Part shown: piece after piece, positions 28,647-37,907 of the stretch | How positions within the stretch are numbered: position 1 is the stretch's first letter | How the letters are laid out: each line of letters starts with the position of its first letter | Assembly (NCBI RefSeq): GCF_013282575.1 | Contig: NZ_JAAAYE010000029.1 | Coordinates: 1 to 64,000 of the forward strand | Direction: 5' to 3' | DNA: 64,000 nt | DNA from: Paraburkholderia sp. NMBU_R16 | GTDB taxonomy: Bacteria > Pseudomonadota > Gammaproteobacteria > Burkholderiales > Burkholderiaceae | Notes under the pieces: generated by a model | Databases searched by the model: none | Seen by the model: only the letters and a program-made list of their open reading frames with translations | Told to the model about the DNA's origin: nothing | Made by a program: the position numbers and the translations under genes

Positions 28647-29351
28647 TCAATTCAAACCGGCAAGCCGGTAGCCGACGCCGGTCTCGGTGATGATGTACTG
28701 AGGCTGCGTCGGATCCCGCTCGAGCTTGTGCCGGAGGTTCCGCATATAAATGCGCAGATAGTGCGCGTTTTCGGTACGCGCAGGCCCCCAGACTTCCCTC
28801 AGCAACTGCTGGTGCGTCAACACGCGGCCCGCGTGCCGTATCAGCAGGACGAGCAGGCGATACTCGATCGGCGTGAGATGCACGGCGGTGCCATCGCGCT
28901 CGACGGCACGCAACTCCAGATCGACCGTCACGTCACCGAAGCGCGCTTTCGATGTTTCCGATGCACCATTTGCGTTGCGATTATGCCGCCGCAGATGCGC
29001 GCGGATGCGCGCCAACAGCTCGGCAGCACCGAACGGCTTCGTCAGAAAATCGTCCGCACCCGCATCGAGCGCGGCGACTTTCTCCTCCTCGCGCGTACGC
29101 GCCGATAACACGATCACCGGCATCGATGACCACTCGCGCAGCCGCCGGATGACGTCGACACCATCGATATCCGGTAACCCCAGGTCGACGATGGCGAGGT
29201 CCGGCCGCGCGTTCGCCGCAAGCGACAACCCTCGGCGCCCGGACTCGGCGTCGAGCATGCGCATCGCTTCGCTCTCCAGGCATGTTTGCACGAAGCGTCG
29301 GATGCGGCTGTCATCTTCGATCAGCAGTACGGTGATGGCGGGTTCCGACAT
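28647..29351 (-). CDS. kdpE: Response regulator KdpE
   Basis: A 234-residue OmpR-family response regulator. The receiver domain has the acidic pair (LLIEDDSRIRRF), the phospho-Asp in DLGLPD and the Lys in FLTKPFG. The DNA-binding winged helix ends in ENAHYLRIYMRNLRHKLE and ITETGVGYRL, both typical of KdpE. It is phosphorylated by KdpD and turns on the kdp operon under potassium limitation or osmotic stress. It follows kdpD after three bases and is the last gene of the operon. Likely operator copies lie upstream of kdpF. Confidence 0.95.
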   Translation of the reverse strand: MSEPAITVLLIEDDSRIRRFVQTCLESEAMRMLDAESGRRGLSLAANARPDLAIVDLGLPDIDGVDVIRRLREWSSMPVIVLSARTREEEKVAALDAGADDFLTKPFGAAELLARIRAHLRRHNRNANGASETSKARFGDVTVDLELRAVERDGTAVHLTPIEYRLLVLLIRHAGRVLTHQQLLREVWGPARTENAHYLRIYMRNLRHKLERDPTQPQYIITETGVGYRLAGLN

Positions 29352-29354
29352 GAG

Positions 29355-32138
29355 TTATCCGTTCCTGTCGCCAGGCGTAGCATCGAGACCTTCGATCGGC
29401 ACCGTCTCCAACGGCGACTCGTTCGCAGGCAACATGAACCAGAACGTCGCACCGAGCACCGTACCATCCGCCGCGACGCGGTTCATGGCGCCTATTTTGC
29501 CTCCATGGGCTTCCACGATCGCGCGGCAGATGGCAAGACCGAGGCCGATGCCCGGCTTCGCGGATTCCTTTTCGCCGCGCGTAAACTTCTCGAATATGCG
29601 CGACGCCATGGCCACAGGCAAGCCCGGACCGTCATCCTGGACTTCGACCTTGACGTAACGCTCGTCGCCTTCATGCAGCACCGATGCCACCACGCAGATC
29701 GGCGAGCCGGCCGGCGTGTACTTCGAGGCATTCTCGAAGAGGTTGGCAAAGAGCCGCTCCACGAGCACTGCATCGAGCTCGATGAGCGGCAGGTCCGCAG
29801 GCACGCGCGTGCGAATCGGCCGGCCCGCGAGTATACGCCGGCACGCGGCGAGCGCGGAGCCGATGACTTCCTCGATCGACGACCACTGACGATTGATCTT
29901 CATGCTGCCTTCCTGCAGCCGAGCCATGTCGAGCAGATTGGTGACGACGCCCGTCATGCGCAGCGCCTCGTCGTGAATGGCCTCGGCAAGCTCGAACGAA
30001 CGTGCCTCGTCGACCTTCACCCCACCGGGCTCTCCGGCCAGCATGGACGCAAAGCCGACGATGGACGTCAACGGCGTACGCAGATCGTGCGAAATGGCCG
30101 ACAAAAGCGAATTTCGCAATCTTTCGGACTCCATATTGACCAGCGCGTCCTGGGCGATTTCGACGTAGTGCACGCGTTCGAGTGCCAGCGCGATCTGTGC
30201 GGCGAACGTCTCGATCATCCGCCGCTGCTCGGGGACCTGGAGATCCTCCATGCGCGGCGAAACCAGCGCCATGACGCCGCGCGTGCGCATCGGCGCCTTG
30301 AGCGGCAAGTAAAGCGCACTCGTGGCGGGAAGTGTGTCCGTGCCGTGCCCGGCTGGCCTCTGCTGATCGTAGACCCACTGCGCGATGTCCTTGTCGATCT
30401 CGGCCTCGGCGAGCGTGACGGCCGGGTCCGGGTTCTCGATCTTGGACCGCACGCTCTCGTTGCTGTCCGGCAAAAGAATCGCGACGCGTGCCTGGAAGAC
30501 TTCGGCCACGTGCCGGGAGCCAGTCTCGATGATCTGCACCGTAGCGAGCGCGGCACCGAGTTCCCGCGTCATGGCGAACATCGCGCCCGTGCGGCGCTCG
30601 CGCAGGTTCGCGATACGCGCCTGGCCGCGCAAGCTCGCCGTGAGATGACTGATCGTCAACGACGTGGCGAGCATGACCGCAAACGTCAGCACGTATTGCG
30701 TATCCGATACAGTGAACGAAAGGCGCGGCGGCACGAAGAAGAAGTCGAACGAGGCGACGCCGAGAAACGAAATCAGCACGCCCGGTCCGCGCCCGAGCCG
30801 GGCCGCCGTGAAAATCGTGCCGAGCAGGTAAAGCATGACCAGGTTGGCGAGCGAAATCCGCCCAAGCGCGTGGCTGGCGATGACGGTGATGGCCGCGCAC
30901 AGACCGATCGCGTACAGATACGACGAGGGCTTCGAACGCTGTACCTCGGCGCCCAGGCCCGCGAAACGTGCAGTTGACTCGCGACGCTCGGCTTGTTCGC
31001 GTACGGCGCCCGAGTTCACGAGTGTCACATCGATGTCGCGTGCCGCACCGATTAGCCGCTCCCCGGTTGAGCGACGCAGCCATGCGAACCCGCCGGAAGC
31101 AGGGGATGCGCCTACCACGAGCTTCGACACATTACGCATGCGTGCATAGGCGATCAGCGTTTTCGGTGCATCTTCTCCCTGCAGCGTGACCGTTTCGGCG
31201 CCGAGTTCGGACGCAAGCTTCAGCGCATCGAGCGTTCGCTTGCGAATGGCATCCGGCAGGCGCTGCAGTTTTGGCGTTTCGACGTAGACGGCGAGCCAGT
31301 CTGCCTTGAGACTTGCCGCGAGCCGGGCGGCAGCGCGTACGAGCGTCGCGCTCTCGGGGCCCGCGCCGACACACACGATGATGCGCTCGCGCGCTTGCCA
31401 GATGCGCTCGATCGACTGGTCCGCGCGATATTCCCGCATCTGTGCGTCCACCCGGTCGGCCGTGCGGCGCAAGGCTAGTTCGCGCAGCGCGATCAGGTTG
31501 CCCTTGCGGAAGAAATTCCGGACAGCGTGCTCCGCCTGACGGGGGAGATAGACCTTGCCCTCTTGCAGGCGTTCGAGCAATTCGTCTGCCGGCAGATCGA
31601 CGAGTGTCACGTCGTCGGCCAGATCGAACACGCGATCCGGGACGGTTTCCCATACACGGATACCGGTGATCTGTCCGACGATATCGTTCAGGCTCTCGAG
31701 ATGTTGAACATTGACGGTCGTATAGACATCGACGCCGGCGTCCAGCAGTTCGTACACATCCTGCCAGCGCTTCATGTGCCGCGAACCCTGCACGTTGGAA
31801 TGTGCAAGCTCGTCGACCAGAATCAGCCCGGGCTTGCGCACAAGCGCCGCATCGAGATCGAACTCGGACAGCGGGTGTCCGCGATAGTCGATCGTTGCGG
31901 GAGGGATGACTTCGAGCCCTTCGATGAGGTCTACCGTTTCCTTGCGGCCGTGCGTCTCCACGACGCCGACGACGACGTCGACACCTTCGTCGCGGCGGTG
32001 CCGCGCCGCCTGCAGCATCGCATAGGTCTTGCCGACGCCGGCGGATGCGCCGAAGAACATCTTCAGCCGGCCGCGACTGCGCTTTTCTTCGTCTCGCTGA
32101 ATTTTTTCGAGCAGCGCGTCCGGATCGGGACGTTCCAT
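29355..32138 (-). CDS. kdpD: Potassium sensor histidine kinase KdpD
   Basis: A 927-residue sensor kinase. The N-terminal KdpD domain has Walker A GASAGVGKT at 30-38. A USP-like region follows (RIIVCVGAGPESATLVRAA), then four closely spaced membrane helices around residues 400-500, a GAF-like part, and the kinase core with the H-box AISHDLRTPLTSIVGF and ATP-binding motifs (NLFENASKYTP, DDGPGLP, GIGLGLAICRAIVEAHGG). It senses low potassium and phosphorylates KdpE. It lies 63 bases after kdpC. Confidence 0.96.
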   Translation of the reverse strand: MERPDPDALLEKIQRDEEKRSRGRLKMFFGASAGVGKTYAMLQAARHRRDEGVDVVVGVVETHGRKETVDLIEGLEVIPPATIDYRGHPLSEFDLDAALVRKPGLILVDELAHSNVQGSRHMKRWQDVYELLDAGVDVYTTVNVQHLESLNDIVGQITGIRVWETVPDRVFDLADDVTLVDLPADELLERLQEGKVYLPRQAEHAVRNFFRKGNLIALRELALRRTADRVDAQMREYRADQSIERIWQARERIIVCVGAGPESATLVRAAARLAASLKADWLAVYVETPKLQRLPDAIRKRTLDALKLASELGAETVTLQGEDAPKTLIAYARMRNVSKLVVGASPASGGFAWLRRSTGERLIGAARDIDVTLVNSGAVREQAERRESTARFAGLGAEVQRSKPSSYLYAIGLCAAITVIASHALGRISLANLVMLYLLGTIFTAARLGRGPGVLISFLGVASFDFFFVPPRLSFTVSDTQYVLTFAVMLATSLTISHLTASLRGQARIANLRERRTGAMFAMTRELGAALATVQIIETGSRHVAEVFQARVAILLPDSNESVRSKIENPDPAVTLAEAEIDKDIAQWVYDQQRPAGHGTDTLPATSALYLPLKAPMRTRGVMALVSPRMEDLQVPEQRRMIETFAAQIALALERVHYVEIAQDALVNMESERLRNSLLSAISHDLRTPLTSIVGFASMLAGEPGGVKVDEARSFELAEAIHDEALRMTGVVTNLLDMARLQEGSMKINRQWSSIEEVIGSALAACRRILAGRPIRTRVPADLPLIELDAVLVERLFANLFENASKYTPAGSPICVVASVLHEGDERYVKVEVQDDGPGLPVAMASRIFEKFTRGEKESAKPGIGLGLAICRAIVEAHGGKIGAMNRVAADGTVLGATFWFMLPANESPLETVPIEGLDATPGDRNG

Positions 32139-32201
32139 AGTGCCTCGTTGCAGAAATGGGCCATACCATGCGAGCTTAGCCCAATTCCGACCGATTCCCG
32201 A

Positions 32202-32783
32202 TCAATGCACAGGGTGGATTCGATCGAGTGCAAGGTTCAGCCGCAGTACGTTCACGCGCGGTTCGCCCAGCACGCCGAACTGCCGCCCGGACGTGTTCTG
32301 CTCGATCACGCGATACACCTGATCGAGCGTCAGGCCGCGTGCCTTTGCCACCCGGGACGCCTGATATACCGCGGCGGCCGGCGAGATATCGGGATCGAGC
32401 CCACTGCCCGACGAGGTGACGAGATCGACGGGAATCGGCGCCGTATTCGTCGGATCCGCTGCGCGCAGCGCCTGGATTCTTCCCTTCACTTCGTCGGCGA
32501 GCGCGGGATTCGTCGGCCCCAGGTTCGAGCCGCCCGAGTTCTGAGCGTTGTAGGGGTTCGGCGTGGTGGCCGATAACCGTCCCCAGAAATAATCGGGCGC
32601 ATCGAACTGCTGGCCGATCAATTCGGAGCCGACCGGCTTGCTGTCTCTCTCGAGGATGCTGCCATTCGCCTGACGAGGAAATACCGCTTGGCCTATCGCC
32701 GTCACGATGACCGGATAGGCGATACCCGTGATCAGTGTCATCGCTGCAAACAGGACGAGCGTCGGTCGCAACAGGTTTTTCAT
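32202..32783 (-). CDS. kdpC: Potassium-transporting ATPase subunit KdpC
   Basis: A 193-residue subunit with one N-terminal membrane helix ([21 protein letters not shown]) and a periplasmic domain ([64 protein letters not shown]). KdpC stabilises the complex and raises nucleotide affinity. It starts 28 bases after kdpB. Full length. Confidence 0.96.
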   Translation of the reverse strand: MKNLLRPTLVLFAAMTLITGIAYPVIVTAIGQAVFPRQANGSILERDSKPVGSELIGQQFDAPDYFWGRLSATTPNPYNAQNSGGSNLGPTNPALADEVKGRIQALRAADPTNTAPIPVDLVTSSGSGLDPDISPAAAVYQASRVAKARGLTLDQVYRVIEQNTSGRQFGVLGEPRVNVLRLNLALDRIHPVH

Positions 32784-32811
32784 GATCGATCGAATAAGAA
32801 GAGGATTCGGT

Positions 32812-35010
32812 TCAGGCCCAGCCCATCGCGGCCAGGGACATATCGATCAGCTTGATGAACGGAAACGGCAGCATGATGCCGCCAAGCCCGTAGATCAGCA
32901 GATTGCGGCGCAGCAGCGCGGCTGCGCCAAGCGCGCGATACCTCACGCCTTTCAGCGCGAGCGGAATCAGGAAGACGATGATGAGCGCATTGAAGATGAC
33001 TGCGGAGAGAATGGCCGAAGCCGGCGAGCTCAGATGCATCACGTCCAGCACGCGCAGCTGTGGGTACGTCGTCGCAAACGCAGCCGGAATGATCGCAAAG
33101 TACTTCGCGATGTCGTTCGCTATCGAGAACGTCGTGAGCGAACCGCGGGTCATCAGCATTTGCTTGCCGATTTCGACGATCTCGATCAGCTTCGTCGGAT
33201 TCGAATCGAGATCCACCATGTTGCCGGCTTCCTTGGCCGCTTGCGTACCGGTGTTCATCGCCACTGCAACGTCGGCCTGGGCGAGCGCCGGAGCGTCGTT
33301 GGTCCCGTCGCCCGTCATCGCGACGAGCCGGCCTTCGGTCTGGTGCGCGCGGATCGTCGCGAGCTTCGTCTCGGGCGTCGCCTCGGCAAGAAAATCGTCG
33401 ACTCCGGCTTCGGCCGCGATCGCCGCGGCCGTCAACCGGTTATCGCCGGTCACCATCACGGTCTTGATGCCCATTTTGCGCAATTCGGCAAATCGCTCCT
33501 TGATGCCGCCTTTGACGATGTCCTTCAACTCGATGACACCGAGCACGCGGGCGGCTTCGCTGGCATCGTCGCCGCCGGCCTTTTCCGCGACCACGAGCGG
33601 CGTGCTGCCGCGCCGTGCAATATCGTCGACTGCCTTGCTGACTTCCTGCGCAAACCGGCCGCCGTTCTCCTCGACGTATTTGCGCACCGCATCGGCCGCG
33701 CCCTTGCGGATTTTGCGGCCAGGCGCCCCGAAGGAAGTCCCCTTGGGGGGCGCCCCGGCGGGCGTGCCCTTCGGGTGCAGATCGACGCCGCTCATCCGCG
33801 TTTGCGCCGTGAACCCGAGAAAGGCTGCCTGCAATTGCGCCATGTCGCGCTCGCGGATATTGAACCGCTGCTTCGCGAGCACGACGATGCTGCGGCCTTC
33901 CGGCGTTTCATCGGCGAGCGAAGCAAGCTGCGCCGCATCGGCGAGATCATGCTCCGTGACCCCGGGCGCCGGGACGAATGCCGAGGCTTGCCGGTTGCCG
34001 AGCGTGATCGTGCCTGTCTTGTCGAGCAAAAGCACATCGACATCGCCCGCGGCTTCCACCGCCCGGCCGGACGTCGCGATGACGTTGGCCTGCATCATGC
34101 GGCTCATGCCCGCCACGCCGATGGCGGAGAGCAGCCCCCCGATCGTCGTCGGAATCAGGCAGACGAGCAGGGCAACGAGCGCGGTGATCGTCACGACGCT
34201 GCCCGATTTCACCGCCGCGACCGAAAAATGCGAGAACGGCAAAAGCGTCGCCGTTGCAAGCAGGAGCACCAGCGTCAACGCGACGAGCAGAATCGTGAGC
34301 GCGATCTCGTTCGGCGTCTTTTGCCGCTTCGCGCCTTCGACCATAGCGATCATGCGGTCGAGGAACGCCTCGCCGGGGTTCACGCTGACCCGCACGACGA
34401 TCCAGTCGGACAGCACGCGCGTGCCGCCCGTCACGGACGAGAAATCGCCACCCGACTCGCGGATGACGGGAGCGGACTCGCCCGTGATCGCGGATTCGTC
34501 GACGGAAGCCACACCCTCGAGGACTTCGCCGTCGGCGGGAATCGTGTCGCCGGCCTCGACGAGCACGACGTCGCCCCGGCGAAGATCGGTCGACGCCACG
34601 ATGCGAATGGGCGACTTCGGATGCGGCTCGTTGAGCTTCTTCGCCGTGACATTGTGTTTTGCGCTGCGCAATGACGCGGCTTGCGCTTTCGAGCGTCCCT
34701 CCGCAAGCGCTTCGGCGAAATTGGCGAACAGCACCGTGAACCAGAGCCAGAGGGCGACGGCCAGGATGAAGCCGGCCGGCGCTTCGGCCTGCCCACACAG
34801 GGCCGCGATCCACAGCACGGTCGTCAGGATGCTGCCGACATAGACGCAGAACATCACGGGATTGCGCAATTGCGTGTGCGGCCCGAGTTTCCTGAACGAA
34901 TCGACGATGGCCGGCTTGAGGAGCCCGGGATCGAACATCGTGCGCGCGGCCGTGCGTGCTTGCCCTTGATTATCGGGGCGATGCGCGGGCGTGGGATTGA
35001 CTGTTGTCAT
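32812..35010 (-). CDS. kdpB: Potassium-transporting P-type ATPase subunit KdpB
   Basis: A 732-residue P-type ATPase, longer than the usual 680-690 residues. Motifs include the TGES-like ITGESAP, the phosphorylated Asp330 in DKTGTIT, VTGDN and [12 protein letters not shown]. The ATG at 35010 is chosen because the next 30 residues match KdpB and upstream in-frame sequence does not. Some extra length comes from a Gly/Pro-rich insert of about 18-20 residues in the nucleotide-binding domain (around residues 412-430), encoded by a palindromic element, placed between MSGVDL and RKIRKGA. The reading frame stays open, so the pump is probably functional. Confidence 0.95.
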   Translation of the reverse strand: MTTVNPTPAHRPDNQGQARTAARTMFDPGLLKPAIVDSFRKLGPHTQLRNPVMFCVYVGSILTTVLWIAALCGQAEAPAGFILAVALWLWFTVLFANFAEALAEGRSKAQAASLRSAKHNVTAKKLNEPHPKSPIRIVASTDLRRGDVVLVEAGDTIPADGEVLEGVASVDESAITGESAPVIRESGGDFSSVTGGTRVLSDWIVVRVSVNPGEAFLDRMIAMVEGAKRQKTPNEIALTILLVALTLVLLLATATLLPFSHFSVAAVKSGSVVTITALVALLVCLIPTTIGGLLSAIGVAGMSRMMQANVIATSGRAVEAAGDVDVLLLDKTGTITLGNRQASAFVPAPGVTEHDLADAAQLASLADETPEGRSIVVLAKQRFNIRERDMAQLQAAFLGFTAQTRMSGVDLHPKGTPAGAPPKGTSFGAPGRKIRKGAADAVRKYVEENGGRFAQEVSKAVDDIARRGSTPLVVAEKAGGDDASEAARVLGVIELKDIVKGGIKERFAELRKMGIKTVMVTGDNRLTAAAIAAEAGVDDFLAEATPETKLATIRAHQTEGRLVAMTGDGTNDAPALAQADVAVAMNTGTQAAKEAGNMVDLDSNPTKLIEIVEIGKQMLMTRGSLTTFSIANDIAKYFAIIPAAFATTYPQLRVLDVMHLSSPASAILSAVIFNALIIVFLIPLALKGVRYRALGAAALLRRNLLIYGLGGIMLPFPFIKLIDMSLAAMGWA
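33722..33775. repeat. REP-like palindromic element inserted in frame in kdpB
   Basis: On the plus strand GGCGCCCC (33722-33729) pairs with GGGGCGCC (33747-33754), and inside it AAGG (33731-33734) pairs with CCTT (33741-33744). A second GC-rich part with GGGCGTGCCC follows to about 33775. Its length is a multiple of three and it is translated as a Gly/Pro/Lys-rich peptide ([18 protein letters not shown]). Similar GC palindromes occur as dispersed repeats in Burkholderiaceae, as I recall. No second copy was noticed in this window. Confidence 0.7.
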
Positions 35011-35024
35011 GCTTTTCCTCGAGA

Positions 35025-36833
35025 TCAATGGCCCGAAATCATCACCAGATGTTCGACGATCGGGCCCAGCGCCAGTGCTGGCACGTAGGTCAGCGCGCCG
35101 ACGAGCACGAGTGTGCCGAGCAGCAAAACGACGAAGAGCGGCCCATGCGTCGGCAAGGTGCCGGACGTGACGGCGATGCGCTTCTTGTTGGCGAGGGATC
35201 CTGCAATGGCGAGCACAGGCACGATGGTGCCGAAGCGGCCAAACCACATCGCGATCCCAAGCAGCACGTTGTAGAACGGGGTATTGACCGTCAAACCGGC
35301 AAACGCACTGCCGTTGTTGTTTGCGGCGGAGCTGAACGCGTAAAGCACTTCCGAGAAGCCGTGCGGGCCTGGATTGGCAATCCCGCCCGTACCGAGCGGC
35401 GAGAGTAGGCCGATGGAAGTGCCGACGAGCACGAGCAACGGGGTCAGCAGGATCGCGATCGAGACCATCTTCATCTCGTACGATTCGATTTTCTTGCCGA
35501 CGTATTCGGGGGTCCGGCCGATCATCAGGCCCGCGACGAATACCGCGAGCAATGCGAAGACGAGCATGCCGTAGAGCCCGGAGCCGACGCCGCCGTAGAC
35601 CACTTCGCCAAGCTGGATCAACAGCAGCGGCACGAAGCCGCCCATCGGCGTCAGCGAATCATGGGTGTTGTCGACGGCGCCGCACGACGCTGCCGTCGTC
35701 GCCACCGTGAACATGCCCGATTGAGCGATGCCGAATCGCACTTCCTTGCCTTCCGCGTTACCGCCTGCCTGGCCATCCGATGCACGTTGGTCGACCGATA
35801 GCGTCGAGAAAAGCGGATTGCCCGCCTGCTCGGCACTGATTTCGCCCCAGCAGGCGATCGCGAACGCAATCGTCATGGCCGCGAGTACGGCGACGCCCTG
35901 GCGGCGATCGCCGATCATTCGGCCGAACACGATGGGCAGCGCCGCGGGAATCACGAGCATCGCGATCAGCTGCACGAAGTTCGATAACGGCGTCGGGTTC
36001 TCGTACGGGTGCGCGGAGTTGGCATTGAAGAATCCACCGCCGTTCGTGCCCAGCATCTTGATCGCTTCTTGCGACGCGGCCGGGCCCATGGCGAGCGTCT
36101 GCTTGTCCGCCTGCTGGTCCTGCACGATCGGGTTGCCCTTCGCGTCCTTCAGGGGGTTACCTTGCGCGTCGGTCTTCGGCGCCTGGTAGGTCGTAACCTG
36201 CAGCGTCGACACATCTTCGTAGGGCTTGAAGTTCTGTATCGCGCCTTGGCTCACGAATACGAGCGAGACGACGATCGCAAGCGGCGCAAGGACGAAGAGC
36301 GTGATGCGCGTGAGGTCGACCCAGAAGTTGCCGATGGTCTGGGCCGTGTGCCGCGCGAACCCGCGGATCAGCGCGACCACGACAGCGATGCCGGTCGCTG
36401 CCGACAGGAAGTTCTGGACCGCGAGCGCCGCCATCTGCGTCAAGTAGCTGACTGTGGCTTCCGGCGTGTAGTTCTGCCAGTTCGTGTTCGTCACGAAGCT
36501 CACGGCCGTATTGAACGCCGCGTCGGGCGTCACCGGGCCAAAGCCCTGCGGGTATGCGGGCAGCCATGACTGCAACCGCAGGAACGCATAGAGGGCGAGG
36601 GCACCCAGCGCGTTGAAAAGCAGCACGGCCAGTGCATAGTGCTTCCACGACATTTCCGCCTCCGCTTCGACGCCGGCAAGCTTGAACAACAGGCGTTCGA
36701 TGGGACGACCGATACGACGCACGACCATCGACGATCCGTCGAGCACGGCTGTCATGTACCGGCCGAGTGGCACGGCGAGCGCGATCAGCATGACGATGAA
36801 AAGCGCGGTCTGCAACAGGTCATTCGCATTCAT
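35025..36833 (-). CDS. kdpA: Potassium-transporting ATPase subunit KdpA
   Basis: A 602-residue channel-like potassium-translocating subunit with about ten membrane helices. Conserved selectivity-filter regions are seen: [51 protein letters not shown] and [14 protein letters not shown]. It feeds potassium to KdpB. The ATG overlaps the kdpF stop, and kdpB starts 14 bases after its end. Length and motif order are normal. Confidence 0.97.
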   Translation of the reverse strand: MNANDLLQTALFIVMLIALAVPLGRYMTAVLDGSSMVVRRIGRPIERLLFKLAGVEAEAEMSWKHYALAVLLFNALGALALYAFLRLQSWLPAYPQGFGPVTPDAAFNTAVSFVTNTNWQNYTPEATVSYLTQMAALAVQNFLSAATGIAVVVALIRGFARHTAQTIGNFWVDLTRITLFVLAPLAIVVSLVFVSQGAIQNFKPYEDVSTLQVTTYQAPKTDAQGNPLKDAKGNPIVQDQQADKQTLAMGPAASQEAIKMLGTNGGGFFNANSAHPYENPTPLSNFVQLIAMLVIPAALPIVFGRMIGDRRQGVAVLAAMTIAFAIACWGEISAEQAGNPLFSTLSVDQRASDGQAGGNAEGKEVRFGIAQSGMFTVATTAASCGAVDNTHDSLTPMGGFVPLLLIQLGEVVYGGVGSGLYGMLVFALLAVFVAGLMIGRTPEYVGKKIESYEMKMVSIAILLTPLLVLVGTSIGLLSPLGTGGIANPGPHGFSEVLYAFSSAANNNGSAFAGLTVNTPFYNVLLGIAMWFGRFGTIVPVLAIAGSLANKKRIAVTSGTLPTHGPLFVVLLLGTLVLVGALTYVPALALGPIVEHLVMISGH

Positions 36834-36925
36834 TCGAGTTCCTCCGCCCTGAGGAGCGCGTACACGAGGTAGGCGAACAACAACGCTGTGGCGGCCCCGG
36901 CGAGCCAGATCATCCAGGTCATCAT
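36830..36925 (-). CDS. kdpF: Small membrane subunit KdpF
   Basis: A 31-residue hydrophobic peptide, one membrane helix (WLAGAATALLFAYLVYALL) ending RAEELE, as in KdpF, which stabilises the KdpABC complex. GGGAGG lies a few bases upstream. A second ATG follows immediately at 36922. The stop overlaps the kdpA start by ATGA, and the start overlaps the stop of the preceding leader peptide. Short genes like this are often missed. Confidence 0.88.
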   Translation of the reverse strand: MMTWMIWLAGAATALLFAYLVYALLRAEELE

Positions 36926-37029
36926 GGCCGGCCTCCCGGAGCGCGGTTACCGAGCCTCTCGCATCCGGCCGTCAATCCAACGGTCATTGCCAGGAAAAAG
37001 GCAATCCCCGCGATATAGATCAAGTCCAT
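36922..37029 (-). CDS. 35-residue membrane peptide heading the kdp operon
   Basis: A very small gene immediately upstream of kdpF. The product starts MDLIYIAGIAFFLAMTVGLT, one membrane helix, then a short basic tail (CERLGNRAPGGRP). A GAGAAGA ribosome-binding site precedes the ATG, and the stop overlaps the kdpF ATG. Two tiny membrane peptides in tandem suggest a second KdpF-like helper subunit or a translational leader. I recall similar small proteins before kdpF in related bacteria but know no function. Confidence 0.75.
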   Translation of the reverse strand: MDLIYIAGIAFFLAMTVGLTAGCERLGNRAPGGRP

Positions 37030-37075
37030 TCTTCTCGTCTCGCTTGCGAACCATGACAGCCTGAAGCGTAGAGGA

Positions 37076-37129
37076 GGGGGCGTAAATGCAACGACAAGAG
37101 TGGGGGCGGGGGCGTAAAAAACGCGTAAA
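37076..37129 (-). promoter_or_regulatory. Likely KdpE operator upstream of the kdp operon
   Basis: Three copies of GCGTAAA (plus strand 37080-37086, 37112-37118 and 37123-37129) read TTTACGC on the kdp coding strand. The last two are 11 bases apart, one helical turn, as expected for an OmpR-family dimer. On the coding strand the pair reads TTTACGCGTTTTTTACGC and continues into CCCC-rich DNA, closely resembling the known KdpE site of Escherichia coli as I recall it (T-rich stretch, TTTAC, then CCCCGCCC). The extended box GGGGGCGTAAA occurs twice, 32 bases apart. Confidence 0.65.
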
Positions 37130-37307
37130 GACGGTTCTTCGATCGCTGAAGAGACCGACCGGACGTTCTGGCATTTCCGTAGGAATACCCGAAGCGCTTA
37201 TCGAGAGTTACAGAAAGTCGTGTCATTCGTCCGCCCGAACAACTGAACAATGGAGCCCCCGTCTTACGGCACGCTCTGCAAGCGTCGCCTTACATCGAGG
37301 TTTCGGT

Positions 37308-37907
37308 ATGTCCGTTCACACAGAGCACGCGAGGTTCTTTTCGCCCCCCGCCACGACGGCTACGGAGCAAGACCGCGCAAAGCACGAGGTATGGCAATCG
37401 TTGGGATCGCGCACAAAGGCCTTGCTGAGCACCGACGGCACATTGACATTGCTGCTCGACGCGTTTTCAGGCGAAAGCATCGAGACCGTCCTGCTCGGGC
37501 AATACGCCGAAAGCGACGATTCGGTATCGGCCTGCGCGACCATGAGCCTCGGTCCAAACGAAGCAACGACACGGCGCGAGGTCGTGCTGCGCACTGCGCT
37601 GAGCAAGCGCAATCTCGTGTATGCCGAGTCTCGTATCGCCGATGCACGCTTGCCGCCGAAGCTGCGCGCACCGCTGACGCAAGGCACGCTTCCCATCGGA
37701 CTGCTGATGCGCTCGGCGCGTATCGAATCGTTCCGCGAACTGCTCGACTGGGGTATTCACCCGCTCGACGAAGCGCCTTGCCCGAACGCATGCTTCGACG
37801 CCACCGAGCTCGTCTATCGCAGCTACCACATCGTCGTCGCGGGCCGCCCTTTAATGCGCATTACCGAGTACTTTCCGCGCGGCCTGTTCGGGGACGACGA
37901 TGAGTAG
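37308..37907 (+). CDS. Chorismate lyase-like protein
   Basis: A 199-residue protein of the UbiC/chorismate lyase-like fold. Family-like elements are REVVLRTALSKRNLVYAESRI, LTQGTLPIGLLMRS and the C-terminal PLMRITEYFPRGLF, whose Glu fits the catalytic acid. Such enzymes release pyruvate from chorismate to give 4-hydroxybenzoate (or 3-hydroxybenzoate in chorismatases). The ATG at 37308 has GAGG seven bases upstream; the open frame continues upstream but without family similarity. It overlaps the hydroxylase gene by eight bases, so the two probably act in sequence. The exact product isomer is not decidable by eye. Confidence 0.72.
   Translation: MSVHTEHARFFSPPATTATEQDRAKHEVWQSLGSRTKALLSTDGTLTLLLDAFSGESIETVLLGQYAESDDSVSACATMSLGPNEATTRREVVLRTALSKRNLVYAESRIADARLPPKLRAPLTQGTLPIGLLMRSARIESFRELLDWGIHPLDEAPCPNACFDATELVYRSYHIVVAGRPLMRITEYFPRGLFGDDDE

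Noticed and set aside
33715-33785. kdpB as a frameshifted or broken gene at the palindrome
   Set aside because: The frame is open through the insert and all P-type ATPase motifs on both sides are intact.
29286-34674. Long plus-strand frames opposite kdpD and kdpB
   Set aside because: Antisense shadows of strongly recognised genes with no motifs or ribosome-binding sites of their own.
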